A stretch of DNA of 64,000 nucleotides from UBA1924 sp963976625 (GCA_963976625.1 CAXBLA010000015.1:10107-74106), one strand, 5' to 3'; positions 23,261 to 32,056 are shown, counted from the stretch's first letter. Translations and numbers: made by a program. The notes: generated by a model not told the origin, from the sequence alone.

Positions 23261-24754
23261 ATGTCCACCATCTACCAACCCCTGCCTGAGTTCCCGCATC
23301 TCGACGCGAGCGATCCGGGCTTGCTGGGCGCGGTGGCGAGCGGGCAGGCTCGGCTCACGGTTGAGCAGGGGCTCGACCTGCTCACCAGCGCCCCGCTGCA
23401 CACGCTGGGGCGATACGCCGACGCACGCTGTCGCGACCTGCACGGCGACCATGTCCGCTCGTACATCATCGATCGCAATATCAACTACACCAACATCTGC
23501 ACCGCCAAGTGCATCTTCTGCGCTTTCAAACGCACCGCAAAGGACCACGATTCCTACACGCTCGAATACGAAGAACTCTACCAGAAGGTCCAGGAACTCT
23601 CCGACATCGGGGGCACCCAGATCCTGATGCAGGGGGGCATGAACCCGGAGCTCTCGCTCGATTGGTATCTTGAGCTGCTCAACGGGATCCGCGAGCGGTT
23701 TCCGCATGTGAAGATCCATGCGTTCTCGCCGCCGGAGCTGATTGAGTTTGTCAACTTCTTTGACCCTCCGGGCAAGACGCTGATCGACAAAGTTCGCTGG
23801 GTGCTCGTCCGGCTCAAGGAAGCCGGGATGGGCTCATTGCCCGGCGGGGGCGGGGAGATCTTCGCACCAGCCGTGCGCACGAAGATCGGCATGGGCAAGT
23901 GCGATATGAACGCCTGGCTCGAAGTCATGTACGCGGCCCACTCTTTGGGCATGTTCACCAGCGCGTCGATGATGTACGGGCATATCGAGGGCTACGCCGA
24001 TCGGATACACCACATGCACATGGTCCGCCACTGGCAGGACAAGGCGATCCGCGACTTTGGCACCGGCGAGGTGCCCTCGGCCATCGCCGGCGACCCAACG
24101 ATCAAGAATCCAGAAACCGGCGGGCACTACCTCGGGTTCCACGCGTGGCCCTTCCAACCCGACAACACGGCGCTTGGTCGCTTGCCCCACTGGCCGACGG
24201 CTGAAGACAAAGAAGCAGGCACGCCGTTTCCGGGCGATGTCGTCGCTCAGCTCGATGGCTCGGGCACCAAGGACATGGACAAGAACTTCGGCCGCCGATT
24301 GAGGTTCGCGGGCTCGACCGAGTATTTGCGCACACAGGCGGTCTCGCGCCTGATGCTCGACAACATCTACACCATCGGCTCGAGCTGGGTGACGATGGGC
24401 CCGCATGTCGGGCAGGTCGCGCTCAACTTTGGCGCCAACGACATGGGCTCGGTGATGATGGAGGAGAATGTCGTTTCCTCAGCCGGCACGACCTACTGCC
24501 TCGACGAAGCGGTGCTGTGCCGACTCATCCGCAACGCGGGGTTTATCCCCGCCCAGCGCGACACCAAGTACGACATCCTCAAGACCCACACCAGCGATCA
24601 GTCGCCCGATCTGCTCGTTGAGGACTGGTCGCAACACCGCACCAAGCGCCTGCATATCGAGAGCCAGCCCGAGGGGTGCGATACGCAGCCGACGGACGAC
24701 ACCCCGATAACCGCGCAGATCACCATCGGCCAAACGGATACGGCCAAATCCTGA
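23261..24754 (+). CDS. mqnC: Cyclic dehypoxanthine futalosine synthase MqnC
   Basis: Radical SAM enzyme of the futalosine menaquinone pathway that cyclises dehypoxanthine futalosine. The cluster-binding Cys motif is C80-AKx-C84-IF-C87 (NICTAKCIFCAFKR). Other MqnC marks are LPGGGGEIF, the IEGYADRIHHMHMVRHWQD segment and the GANDMGSVMMEENVVSSAG segment. At 497 residues it exceeds the usual 360-400 because of an extra segment of about 45 residues after PFQPDNTALGR and a tail of about 50 residues. No other mqn gene is in the window. Confidence 0.9.
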   Translation: MSTIYQPLPEFPHLDASDPGLLGAVASGQARLTVEQGLDLLTSAPLHTLGRYADARCRDLHGDHVRSYIIDRNINYTNICTAKCIFCAFKRTAKDHDSYTLEYEELYQKVQELSDIGGTQILMQGGMNPELSLDWYLELLNGIRERFPHVKIHAFSPPELIEFVNFFDPPGKTLIDKVRWVLVRLKEAGMGSLPGGGGEIFAPAVRTKIGMGKCDMNAWLEVMYAAHSLGMFTSASMMYGHIEGYADRIHHMHMVRHWQDKAIRDFGTGEVPSAIAGDPTIKNPETGGHYLGFHAWPFQPDNTALGRLPHWPTAEDKEAGTPFPGDVVAQLDGSGTKDMDKNFGRRLRFAGSTEYLRTQAVSRLMLDNIYTIGSSWVTMGPHVGQVALNFGANDMGSVMMEENVVSSAGTTYCLDEAVLCRLIRNAGFIPAQRDTKYDILKTHTSDQSPDLLVEDWSQHRTKRLHIESQPEGCDTQPTDDTPITAQITIGQTDTAKS

Positions 24755-24788
24755 TCCGGGCGCTGGTTGGCCCATCCGACTTCCCACT

Positions 24789-24822
24789 TTGGCATTGAAC
24801 TTGGCACTGAAGCTGGTAGGAT
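24789..24822 (+). promoter_or_regulatory. Promoter overlapping a direct repeat
   Basis: TTGAAC (24795-24800), a 16-base spacer and TAGGAT (24817-24822) form a plausible sigma-70 promoter about 30 bases before the ATG at 24853. The -35 region lies in two tandem 12-base copies of TTGGCAyTGAAs (24789-24800 and 24801-24812), a possible binding site for a regulator. Confidence 0.45.
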
Positions 24823-24852
24823 GAGCATTGAGAGACAACGAGAGAGGTCAAA

Positions 24853-25386
24853 ATGAGAACTGAGAAAGCTTTCTGTGCAGCTTCTGTGATCGCTGCGATC
24901 CTGTCCGTGGGCACCGCACACGCATCTGTCGTGTACTCCGGGCTCGATTTCACCTACGAGTACGCCGGCTTTGGCGATATCACATCGGCCGACAGCCAGG
25001 ACCGGATCACGGACAATGTCTGGCTTACCCGTGATCTCAATCAGGGCATCTTCAACATCGCCCAAGAAGACCACTTCTCCGGCGGCGGCAACGAGGGGCC
25101 CAGCCCGATCGGGACGCTGTGGGCCTTCGGCACCACTGCCGACATCGATTCGCTCAACTTCCTGTCATGGGGCGAGACCCACGGCGGCAACCCGCAGGGG
25201 ATGATCGGGCGCAACGCCGTGGTGTATCTGGAAACCGATGACATCTATATCGACCTGATGTTCACCGCCTGGGGCGCACGTACCGCGGGCGGATCGTTTA
25301 GCTATGTCCGCTCGGTGGTCCCTGCGCCGTCGTCGGCCGGGCTCTTGCTTGTTGGTTCATTGGCGATGACGCGTCGTCGTCGATAA
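24853..25386 (+). CDS. Small exported VPxP-tailed protein
   Basis: A 177-residue exported protein: signal peptide (to THAHAS or nearby), a body of about 120 residues with many Asp, Gly and Thr and no recognised domain, and the tail VPAPSSAGLLLVGSLAMTRR. It has the same tripartite sorting tail as the two other exported proteins in this window. GAGG at 24844-24847 precedes the ATG and a promoter with direct repeats lies upstream. It converges with the TonB-like gene. Confidence 0.75.
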   Translation: MRTEKAFCAASVIAAILSVGTAHASVVYSGLDFTYEYAGFGDITSADSQDRITDNVWLTRDLNQGIFNIAQEDHFSGGGNEGPSPIGTLWAFGTTADIDSLNFLSWGETHGGNPQGMIGRNAVVYLETDDIYIDLMFTAWGARTAGGSFSYVRSVVPAPSSAGLLLVGSLAMTRRRR

Positions 25387-25413
25387 GACAAACAAAATCA
25401 ATTTCATCATTGC

Positions 25414-26586
25414 TTACGGCGTATTGCGATCCGTGCGGAAGGTGATCCGCATCGGGATCTCGATGTACGATTCTGGATCGTCGATCGTGAGCGCCTCGAT
25501 CTGCTTGCCCTTTGCGCGCCATTGATACACCGCGCTGATCAACGGCTCGTCCACACTCGTCACGCCCGTGTTGAACTCACGCTTCTTCTCTTTGAGGAAG
25601 CTGACCTTCACCACGCGCCCACGCCCATCGAATCGGATGATCAGCACCGGGTTGTTGGGCAGCTCGGTGAAGCGGACCGAGGCGGGGAACTTGGGGTTGA
25701 CGGTGATGATCTCGAAGCCCTTGCCGACGATGGGTTTGTTGAGGTCCTTGTAGCTGATTTTTTCCGATCGCTTGATGATCGAAGCCGAGGATTCTTTCTC
25801 GGAGAGGATGCCGTCCTTGCCGGCTGTGGCGGGGATGGGCGATTCGATCGCGGGCTGAGGCTGGCTGATCGGTTGGCTGATTGGCTGCGTGGTTAGCTCG
25901 GCTTCGGTGGGCTGCTCGGTTGTCGTTTCAACGGCTTGCTCTTCCACAGGCTCTTCAATAGGCTCGGCAATTGGCTCTGGTTCTGGTTCTATCTCAGGCA
26001 GTGGTTCAGGCTGGGGCTCGGGCTGAGGCAGCACTTGCACCGGCGCGCCCTCAATAGGTTCGGGCTCCAGCTCGATCTGCTCGGTGAGCTCCGGCGGCGG
26101 TAGCTCTTGAATGGGCTCTTGAACGGGCTCAGGCTCAGGTTTAGGTTCTTCGATCGGTTCTTGCAGCTCTGGAGTTGGCTGTTCGGCAGTTCGTTCGATG
26201 GGTGGCGTCGGCTCTTGGGATGTGATCGGCGCGGTGGTCTCCGGGGCATCGCCGACCTGCGTGGTGAACTCGGCCTGCTCGACATCGGCGATTGGTGCGT
26301 CGCCCTGTTCGGGGTCCTCGAGCACCCCGAGCCAGTTGATCGACGCGGCTTTGGCCGAATCGAGCCCGAGCGTGGGCTTGTCCTCGGGCAGGGGCTGTTC
26401 TGGCGTTTCTTCGATGGCGATCGCGGACCCGGGCGTCTGCTTGGTGCGCAGGGCGGCGCTGATCGAGTTGCTCGCGCCGATGCCCACGCCCAGGTGGATC
26501 AGCACGCTGAGCACAAAGCACACTCCGATCACCAACGCGGACGAGCCGTGCATGGTTCGTTGTGATGGCAGGGCGATCAGGCTCAT
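25414..26586 (-). CDS. TonB-like energy transducer, proline-rich
   Basis: A 390-residue protein with a short cytoplasmic start, one membrane helix (about residues 17-36), a long Pro/Glu-rich periplasmic spacer (about residues 115-235) and a C-terminal domain of about 100 residues resembling a TonB C-terminus: NPKFPASVRFTELPNNPVLI, then FDGRGRVVKVSFLKE and YQWRAKGKQIEALTI. TonB couples inner-membrane ion flow to outer-membrane transport. Its start overlaps the exbD stop (ATGA), so the two are translated together. No TonB-dependent receptor is in the window, so the partner is unknown. Confidence 0.8.
   Translation of the reverse strand: MSLIALPSQRTMHGSSALVIGVCFVLSVLIHLGVGIGASNSISAALRTKQTPGSAIAIEETPEQPLPEDKPTLGLDSAKAASINWLGVLEDPEQGDAPIADVEQAEFTTQVGDAPETTAPITSQEPTPPIERTAEQPTPELQEPIEEPKPEPEPVQEPIQELPPPELTEQIELEPEPIEGAPVQVLPQPEPQPEPLPEIEPEPEPIAEPIEEPVEEQAVETTTEQPTEAELTTQPISQPISQPQPAIESPIPATAGKDGILSEKESSASIIKRSEKISYKDLNKPIVGKGFEIITVNPKFPASVRFTELPNNPVLIIRFDGRGRVVKVSFLKEKKREFNTGVTSVDEPLISAVYQWRAKGKQIEALTIDDPESYIEIPMRITFRTDRNTP
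25880..26245 (-). repeat. Pro-Glu-rich low-complexity spacer in TonB-like gene
   Basis: The encoded segment is dominated by EP, PE and Q in short irregular repeats (EPKPEPEPVQEP, QPEPLPEIEPEPEP, EPIAEPIEEPVEE). Such extended spacers let TonB reach across the periplasm. Confidence 0.7.
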
Positions 26587-27059
26587 GGGGTCGTTTCGGC
26601 TTCTCCTGTGGCGGGGCTCTTGGTAGAAGTATCGGCTTCTTCTTGGGCCTTGCGCCCGATGATCGAGAACTCGCCGAGCCCTGCGCCCGTGAGCGTATCG
26701 GCCAGCGAGATCATCACGCCCGCGGGCGACTGGGTATCGACGGCCAGCACCAAGGCGCCGTTGGCATTGAGCTCTTCGCGGAGCGCGTTGACCCGTTCGG
26801 GGATGGCTTCGAGTTCTATCGGGTCGCCGTTGATGTGCAGGGTTCCTTGGGCATCGATCACGATGGTGATGGGGATCGATTTTTCTGCGGGCTGACCGGC
26901 GGCGAGTTTGGGCAGGTTCACATCGAGGACATCGGCGCGGACCATCATGACAATGGCGAAAATGAAGAAGGTCAGGAGCAAAAACACGACATCGATCATC
27001 GGCGTGAGCTCGATGCGGACATCGTCGGTTGATCTTCTGACTCTTCTGGCCCTGCTCAT
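26583..27059 (-). CDS. exbD: ExbD/TolR-family biopolymer transport protein
   Basis: A 158-residue protein with a short cytoplasmic N-terminus, one membrane helix containing the family Asp (IELTPMIDVVFLLLTFFIFA), and a periplasmic domain. The frame is open upstream to 27941, but that part is out-of-frame shadow of the glycosyltransferase gene. The ATG at 27059 gives the standard ExbD N-terminus. ExbD normally works with ExbB, yet no ExbB is adjacent. It starts 12 bases after the glycosyltransferase stop and overlaps the TonB-like gene. Confidence 0.9.
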   Translation of the reverse strand: MSRARRVRRSTDDVRIELTPMIDVVFLLLTFFIFAIVMMVRADVLDVNLPKLAAGQPAEKSIPITIVIDAQGTLHINGDPIELEAIPERVNALREELNANGALVLAVDTQSPAGVMISLADTLTGAGLGEFSIIGRKAQEEADTSTKSPATGEAETTP

Positions 27060-27070
27060 AATCCTACCTT

Positions 27071-28297
27071 TTATGCGTCCTCTGCCTTGCGTATATACGA
27101 CTTGCCGCCCCACTGGGTCGGGGTGCCGTCGACTAAATCTTTGGCGGCTGCCGAGAATATCCGCCCGGTGAGCACGGCCCCCACCATCGCCGCGCCTACA
27201 TCCCAGATCGGCGCGCCGCTGATCCGATAGATCACAATCATCGCACTCAACCACGCACCAGAGCCCAGCCCGCCGATGCTGATGCCCACCCACTGGGTCG
27301 AGTCTTGCCCGAGCCAGAAGCTGACGAGCACCAAGAGCACGCAGCACAGCGGGATCGCCACGCACAGCAAAGGCGTGCGGAGCGCGTAGCGGCGGAGCCG
27401 ACGGACCTCGCGGTTGGCGGTCTCGGTGTAGATGCGTTTCCAGCCTCGGATGTATTCTTGCCAGTTGTCGTACATTCGGCACTTGAGCATCCGGTCGGCG
27501 AGCAGCAGCCCGCCTGCGAGCTTGAGATGACGAACCCAGCGCGCGAAAACGATGTCTTCGAGGATGGCTTCTTTGACGCGTTCGTGCCCGCCGACGGTTT
27601 GGTAGGCGTGGGCGGTGAACATCATGAACTGACCATTGGCGAACGCGCGTCGGCGTTTGCCCGTCGAGTTGACCCGCAAGAGCTGGAACTGGCGGGCGAG
27701 CTCGAAGGCGGTGATCGGCTGGACGATGCGCTCGAACCACGACTTGGCTTCGAGCGTCGAGAGCAGGCTCAGGAAATCGAGCTTGCGTTCTTTGAGCAAC
27801 GCGACGCAGGAGCGGACGCAGGCCGGGTCGAGCCAGGTGTCGGCGTCGGTGAAGATCAATACTTCGGCGTTGCGTGCGTGCTCGGAGCCCTCGAACCCCG
27901 AGTAAGCCGCGTGGACCTTGCCGGCCCAGTCCTCGGGGCACTTGGCGATCTCGACGATCTCGAATCGGTCGTCCTCGTCGATCGCGGCGCGGGCGACGCC
28001 GAGCGTGTCGTCGGTGCAGCGATCGAGGGCCAGGACAATCCGCAGGCGGTCGTAGTCTTGTTCTTTGAGCGACCCAATCAGCGTGGCGATGTTGCCGGCC
28101 TCATTGTGACAGGGCACGATCACGCAGACCTTCTGCGTCGGCGGCGAAAGCTCGGCCATCGCGATCCCGTCGCGGGCGGTGGGCAGGAGCCTGCGTGTGA
28201 GCCACACATGCACGATCACCGCCCCCCAGTAGATCAGCGAGACCAGCGAACCGGCGATCAGGATGACGAACACACTGTCAATGAGGATCGATTTCAT
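27071..28297 (-). CDS. Family 2 glycosyltransferase, membrane-bound, HpnB-like
   Basis: A 408-residue protein: N-terminal membrane helix, GT2 catalytic domain (VCVIVPCHNEAGNIATLIGS, the donor-binding segment IVLALDRCTDDT, and the DxD-type motif FTDADTW), then the ILEDIVFARWVRH acceptor segment and three C-terminal helices. The CPEDWAGKVHAAYSG segment recalls the hopanoid-associated HpnB branch, but that is a resemblance from memory. The frame abuts exbD and TonB on the same strand. The ATG at 28297 lies about 185 bp from the divergent bifunctional nuclease gene. Confidence 0.85.
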   Translation of the reverse strand: MKSILIDSVFVILIAGSLVSLIYWGAVIVHVWLTRRLLPTARDGIAMAELSPPTQKVCVIVPCHNEAGNIATLIGSLKEQDYDRLRIVLALDRCTDDTLGVARAAIDEDDRFEIVEIAKCPEDWAGKVHAAYSGFEGSEHARNAEVLIFTDADTWLDPACVRSCVALLKERKLDFLSLLSTLEAKSWFERIVQPITAFELARQFQLLRVNSTGKRRRAFANGQFMMFTAHAYQTVGGHERVKEAILEDIVFARWVRHLKLAGGLLLADRMLKCRMYDNWQEYIRGWKRIYTETANREVRRLRRYALRTPLLCVAIPLCCVLLVLVSFWLGQDSTQWVGISIGGLGSGAWLSAMIVIYRISGAPIWDVGAAMVGAVLTGRIFSAAAKDLVDGTPTQWGGKSYIRKAEDA

Positions 28298-28482
28298 ATG
28301 TTGTATGGTAGGGCGAGGCTTGGCCCGCGTTGGACTGGCGTTGGGCCAGCTTGGGCTAGCCTGGGAGCCGCGCTGCGTGTTGAGCTGGCGGATAGTTCGT
28401 ACGATCTGGGCGGGAATTGCTCATGCAGATGCCCAGCACTCCTATCGTTCGGGGTACTCCACACCCGAGAGATTGAATCGTC

Positions 28483-28935
28483 ATGCGTATCCAGATGGAA
28501 CTCGCCCGCATCCTGATCCGTGAGCTCAACAGCGCTCAGCTGATCGAGCTGCGCGAGGTCTCGCCCAGACCCGGGCAGCCCACGCGGGCCTTTCCGATCG
28601 TGATCGGGCTCAGCGAGGCCATCGCAATCGACCGTCGGCTCAGTGGCAGCGATTTCGATCGCCCAATGACCCACGACCTGCTCGCCAACACCATCGAAGA
28701 ACTCGGCGCCTCGCTCGATTCGATCGCGATCACCAAAGTTGTCGACGGCACCTTCTACGCATTGCTCAACCTGACCGACAACCACGGGCGGGCGATCGAG
28801 GTCGATGCACGCCCGAGCGATGCGATCGCGCTGGGTGTTGCGGGCGATGTCCCGATCTTTGTTGACGAGTCGGTGATCGCGCTGGCGACTCTCCCGACGA
28901 TGGATGACACGGACCATATGGATAACTCTGAATGA
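28483..28935 (+). CDS. Bifunctional nuclease family protein (DUF151)
   Basis: A 150-residue protein of the BFN/DUF151 family, small acidic proteins with reported DNase and RNase activity in plants. Family marks are PIVIGLSEAIAIDRRL, the RPMTHDLLANTIEELGASLD helix and the DARPSDAIALGVAGDVPIFV segment. It overlaps truD by four bases (ATGA), so the two are cotranslated. The biochemical role in bacteria is uncertain. Confidence 0.9.
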   Translation: MRIQMELARILIRELNSAQLIELREVSPRPGQPTRAFPIVIGLSEAIAIDRRLSGSDFDRPMTHDLLANTIEELGASLDSIAITKVVDGTFYALLNLTDNHGRAIEVDARPSDAIALGVAGDVPIFVDESVIALATLPTMDDTDHMDNSE

Positions 28936-30242
28936 TGAGCACCCCCACTTCTGAATCCCTCCCTTCCTTCTCGACCGGGGCCGACGCCCCGCGGTACCTC
29001 ACGCACGACATCCCCGGGATCGGCGGGACGCTCAAGGCCCGCCCGGAAGATTTCTTGGTCGAAGAGATCCCCCTCTATAACCCGGCCGGCGAGGGCGAGC
29101 ACATCTTCCTCTTTGTCGAGAAGCGCGAGCTGACCACGCTCCAGCTCCGCGATGCGCTCTCGCGTCATTTCAAGGTCAAACGCCACGCCATCGGGCACGC
29201 GGGGCTCAAGGACAAGCAGGCGATCACGCGCCAGGTCATCTCGATCCACGCCCCGGGCAAGACCCCGGAAGACTTCCCCAGCTTTGTCCATGATCGCGCC
29301 AGCGTGCTCTGGGTGGATCTGCACACCAACAAGCTCAAACGCGGGCACCTGTCGGGCAACCGGTTCTCGATCAAGGTCCGCGGAGTCGAGCCCTTGGCGG
29401 TACGCCACGCGAAGGTCGCCCTCGATCGGCTCGCCCGCTGCGGCGCGCCCAACCGGATCGGCGAGCAGAGATTCGGGTTCCTCAAGAACAACCACCTTGT
29501 CGGCAGGGCCTTGATCCTGGGCGATGCACAGGGCGCCATCGACCTGATTCTCTCGCCCAAGGACGGCGCACCGGCGAGCTCGAACGAAGCCCGCGAGGCC
29601 TACCGCGATGGGCGCTTTCGCAATGGTTTCGAGCTGATGCCCAAGGTGTTCAAGATCGAACGCAACCTGCTCCGGGCGCTGAGCAACGATCATCCGCCCG
29701 AGAAAGCTCTGAAAGCCATCGACCCGACCGCGGCCGGGTTCTTTATCAGCTCGTTCCAATCGGCCGTCTTTAACCATGTGCTCAATCAGCGCCTCGAAGC
29801 GGGCACGATGGACACCCTGTTGCCCGGGGATCTGGCGTTCGTGACGAAAAACCGATCGGTCTTCGAGATCAGCGGCGAAGAACTCGCGCGGGCGGAGTCG
29901 AACCTCGCCCAGCGGGTCGAAAACTTCGAGCTCTCGCCCTCGGGCCCGATGTGGGGCACGACGATGTCCAGAGCGGGCGGAGCGGTGGATCAATCTGAGC
30001 TCCAGGCCCTTGAGGCAGCCGGGGTTGAGCCGAGCGACTTGGTCGATTGCGAGCAACGCGGCGGGATTTCCATGATCGGGGGCGATCGACGCCCGCTGCG
30101 GATGCAGGTCAAGGACCCCGAGGTCGAGGGCGGGATCGACGAGCACGGGGCGTATATCCGGTGTGCCTTTGAGCTCCCGAGGGGGTCGTTTGCCACAACG
30201 GTGCTCGATGAGATTATGAAATGCCCAACCGGCGGCGTATAA
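28932..30242 (+). CDS. truD: tRNA pseudouridine(13) synthase TruD
   Basis: Modifies U13 of tRNA(Glu). The 436-residue product has the TruD N-terminal IKARPEDFLVEE-type start (seen as LKARPEDFLVEEIPLY), the catalytic motif HAGLKDKQAITRQ with its Asp, the NRFSIKVRGVEP segment, and the APNRIGEQRFGFLKNN motif typical of TruD. The C-terminal TRUD insertion domain runs to about residue 400. The overlapping start with the DUF151 gene and a downstream HAD gene eight bases later suggest one operon. Confidence 0.95.
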   Translation: MMSTPTSESLPSFSTGADAPRYLTHDIPGIGGTLKARPEDFLVEEIPLYNPAGEGEHIFLFVEKRELTTLQLRDALSRHFKVKRHAIGHAGLKDKQAITRQVISIHAPGKTPEDFPSFVHDRASVLWVDLHTNKLKRGHLSGNRFSIKVRGVEPLAVRHAKVALDRLARCGAPNRIGEQRFGFLKNNHLVGRALILGDAQGAIDLILSPKDGAPASSNEAREAYRDGRFRNGFELMPKVFKIERNLLRALSNDHPPEKALKAIDPTAAGFFISSFQSAVFNHVLNQRLEAGTMDTLLPGDLAFVTKNRSVFEISGEELARAESNLAQRVENFELSPSGPMWGTTMSRAGGAVDQSELQALEAAGVEPSDLVDCEQRGGISMIGGDRRPLRMQVKDPEVEGGIDEHGAYIRCAFELPRGSFATTVLDEIMKCPTGGV

Positions 30243-30250
30243 TCCCCCCT

Positions 30251-30904
30251 ATGGCTGAAATGGCACACACCGATCACGATATCCGGCTCGTCTGCTTCGA
30301 TTGGGGCGGGGTGATCCTCAAAATTTGTCGGACTTGGCAAGAGGGCTGCAAAGCCGCGGGGATCAAGGCGCCCAATGCGAAGATCTCCAAGAAGTGCCTG
30401 GCCAAGCAGGACGCGATCGCCAAGCGGTTCCACACCGGGCAGATGAGCGATAAGGCATTCTGTCGATCGCTGGCCAAGGAATCCGAAGATTTTCATACGC
30501 TCGAAGACATCGCCGCGGTGCATGACGCGTGGCTGCTCGAAGAGTACCCCGGGATCGCAGAGCTGATCGAAGAACTCAACGAGTTCGCCGACCTGTCCAC
30601 GGCGTTGTTCTCCAACACCAACGCGACGCACTGGGCACGGATGGAAGAAGATTTTCCCGCGGCCAACCTGATCGAGCACAAGCACGCCAGCTTCCTCTTC
30701 GGGCTCGCGAAACCCGACGAAAAGGCATTCGCGGCTTTCGAGCGGCGCGTTGGTGCGGTTGGCAATCAGATCCTGTTCTTCGATGACTCGCCAGAGAACA
30801 TCGAGGGGGCCCGAGCCTTCGGCTGGTGCGCCGAGCAGATCGACCACACGGGCGATACCGTCGCCCAGATGCGCCAGATCCTTGAAGCCTACGAGATTTT
30901 TTAA
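30251..30904 (+). CDS. HAD-superfamily hydrolase, YihX-like
   Basis: A 217-residue phosphatase-like protein. All HAD motifs are visible: motif I FDWGGVIL (the second Asp replaced by Gly, as in the FDxGxV branch), motif II LFSNTNATHW, motif III lysine in GLAKPDEKAF, and motif IV FFDDSPENIEGARAFGW. The small helical cap lies between motifs I and II. The likely role is dephosphorylation of a small metabolite, perhaps a sugar phosphate as in YihX. It follows truD by eight bases and its stop abuts the stop of the convergent MBL gene with no space. Confidence 0.85.
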   Translation: MAEMAHTDHDIRLVCFDWGGVILKICRTWQEGCKAAGIKAPNAKISKKCLAKQDAIAKRFHTGQMSDKAFCRSLAKESEDFHTLEDIAAVHDAWLLEEYPGIAELIEELNEFADLSTALFSNTNATHWARMEEDFPAANLIEHKHASFLFGLAKPDEKAFAAFERRVGAVGNQILFFDDSPENIEGARAFGWCAEQIDHTGDTVAQMRQILEAYEIF

Positions 30905-31960
30905 TCAGCCGGCGAGTTCGTCGTAGGTGGTCTCGATCGCTCTGGATCGGACTGACTCGAACCCCAGCCCGTCCATGAAGTCCCAGCTTTTCTCGGCGCA
31001 GTCCGCCTTGGACACCCCGTCGTCGATGTCCTTTTGCACATGCTTGATGAGCTCGTTGAGGTAATCGAGCTGATTCTGTACGGTTTTCTTGGTGCCGACG
31101 GGGCCGTGCCCGGGGATCACGATGGTGTCTTGGTCGCAGAGGTTGAGGATGGATTCGAGCGATTCCACCCAGCCCCGAGCGGTCACGCCGGCGGACGAAT
31201 CCATATACGGATGGAGCCCGGCGAAGACTAGGTCGCCGGTATGAATAACCCCGTGCTCCTTGATGTGCACCACCAGATCATTGTCGGTGTGCCCGGCCCC
31301 GAAGTGGTGCATGTCGACTGTGGTGCCGTCGAGATCGATGGCGTGGTGATCCTGAACAGCGGCCTTGGGCACGACATCGTCTTTGGTCCATGCCTCGCCA
31401 GCTGCGGCGGCGTTCATGGCTTGCTCGAGCAGAGCTTTGGCCCCCCTCGAACGACCGACTTGGGCGGGGCCGTTGCTTGCGCCCTGCTTGTAGCGATCGA
31501 GCTGGGATTCGATCCGAGGCAGGGCGTTCTCATGGGCGTATGAGGCGCTGGCAAAGGGGACGACCATGCCGTTGCCACCGGTGTGGTCGCCGTGGTGATG
31601 GGTGTTGATGAGGGTGAGCTCGAACTGGTCTTGGGGCCCGGCGAAGGCCTTGGCGTCTTCGACCAGTGCCCCGCCCAGATGGGCGAACTTGGTATCGACG
31701 AGCAGGGTTTGCGAGCCCGAGGTCATCACGAGGGCGTTGCCGCCGGTGGATTGGTCGGCCATGACATGGAAGCCGGCATTGTGGATCGTGTCCCATGCGA
31801 GGATTGGCTGGGCGGCCGGTTCGCCCGTGCCTGTAGTCTCGATCAGCTTGCCAAAGACAGGCGAGGCGATGAAGGCCGAGCCGCTGGCGGCTGAGAGGAT
31901 CGTGAGGAAGTTGCGTCGGCCCATCGGACTCTGCTGATAGATTCGTTCGTTCATGCGCAT
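30905..31960 (-). CDS. MBL-fold metallo-hydrolase with Tat signal
   Basis: A 351-residue exported metallo-beta-lactamase-fold protein. The metal-binding motif is NTHHHGDHTGG, with further ligands in GAGHTDNDLVV, HTGDLVF and VIPGHGPVGTKK. The N-terminus MGRRNFLTILSAASGSAF fits a twin-arginine signal (RRNFL), so it is probably exported folded. The true substrate is unknown; many such proteins are broad hydrolases. AGGAG eight bases upstream supports the ATG at 31960. The longer open frame to 33241 is shadow of efp and aroK. Confidence 0.85.
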   Translation of the reverse strand: MRMNERIYQQSPMGRRNFLTILSAASGSAFIASPVFGKLIETTGTGEPAAQPILAWDTIHNAGFHVMADQSTGGNALVMTSGSQTLLVDTKFAHLGGALVEDAKAFAGPQDQFELTLINTHHHGDHTGGNGMVVPFASASYAHENALPRIESQLDRYKQGASNGPAQVGRSRGAKALLEQAMNAAAAGEAWTKDDVVPKAAVQDHHAIDLDGTTVDMHHFGAGHTDNDLVVHIKEHGVIHTGDLVFAGLHPYMDSSAGVTARGWVESLESILNLCDQDTIVIPGHGPVGTKKTVQNQLDYLNELIKHVQKDIDDGVSKADCAEKSWDFMDGLGFESVRSRAIETTYDELAG

Positions 31961-32056
31961 GATCTGGCTCCTGAGCGTCTCTTTTTGTCGGTTGGGCTTA
32001 ACCTGAGCGTACCCGACTTGTCCCCGCCGTGCCCACAACTGCATGCCCGGCGGGGC

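Noticed and set aside
22253..23719. Longer version of the ATP-grasp gene starting at 23719
   Set aside because: The extra 201 codons are antisense to mqnC; AAAGGAA and the MKIAYIS start at 23116 are better.
27060..27941. Upstream extension of exbD to 452 codons
   Set aside because: It lies over the glycosyltransferase in another frame and is Arg-rich shadow; the ExbD N-terminus begins at 27059.
28298..28482. Repeated GGCGTTGGGCCAGCTTGGG-like stretch, considered as an RNA gene
   Set aside because: No tRNA arms or T-loop and no recognisable RNA family; it is an ordinary divergent promoter region.
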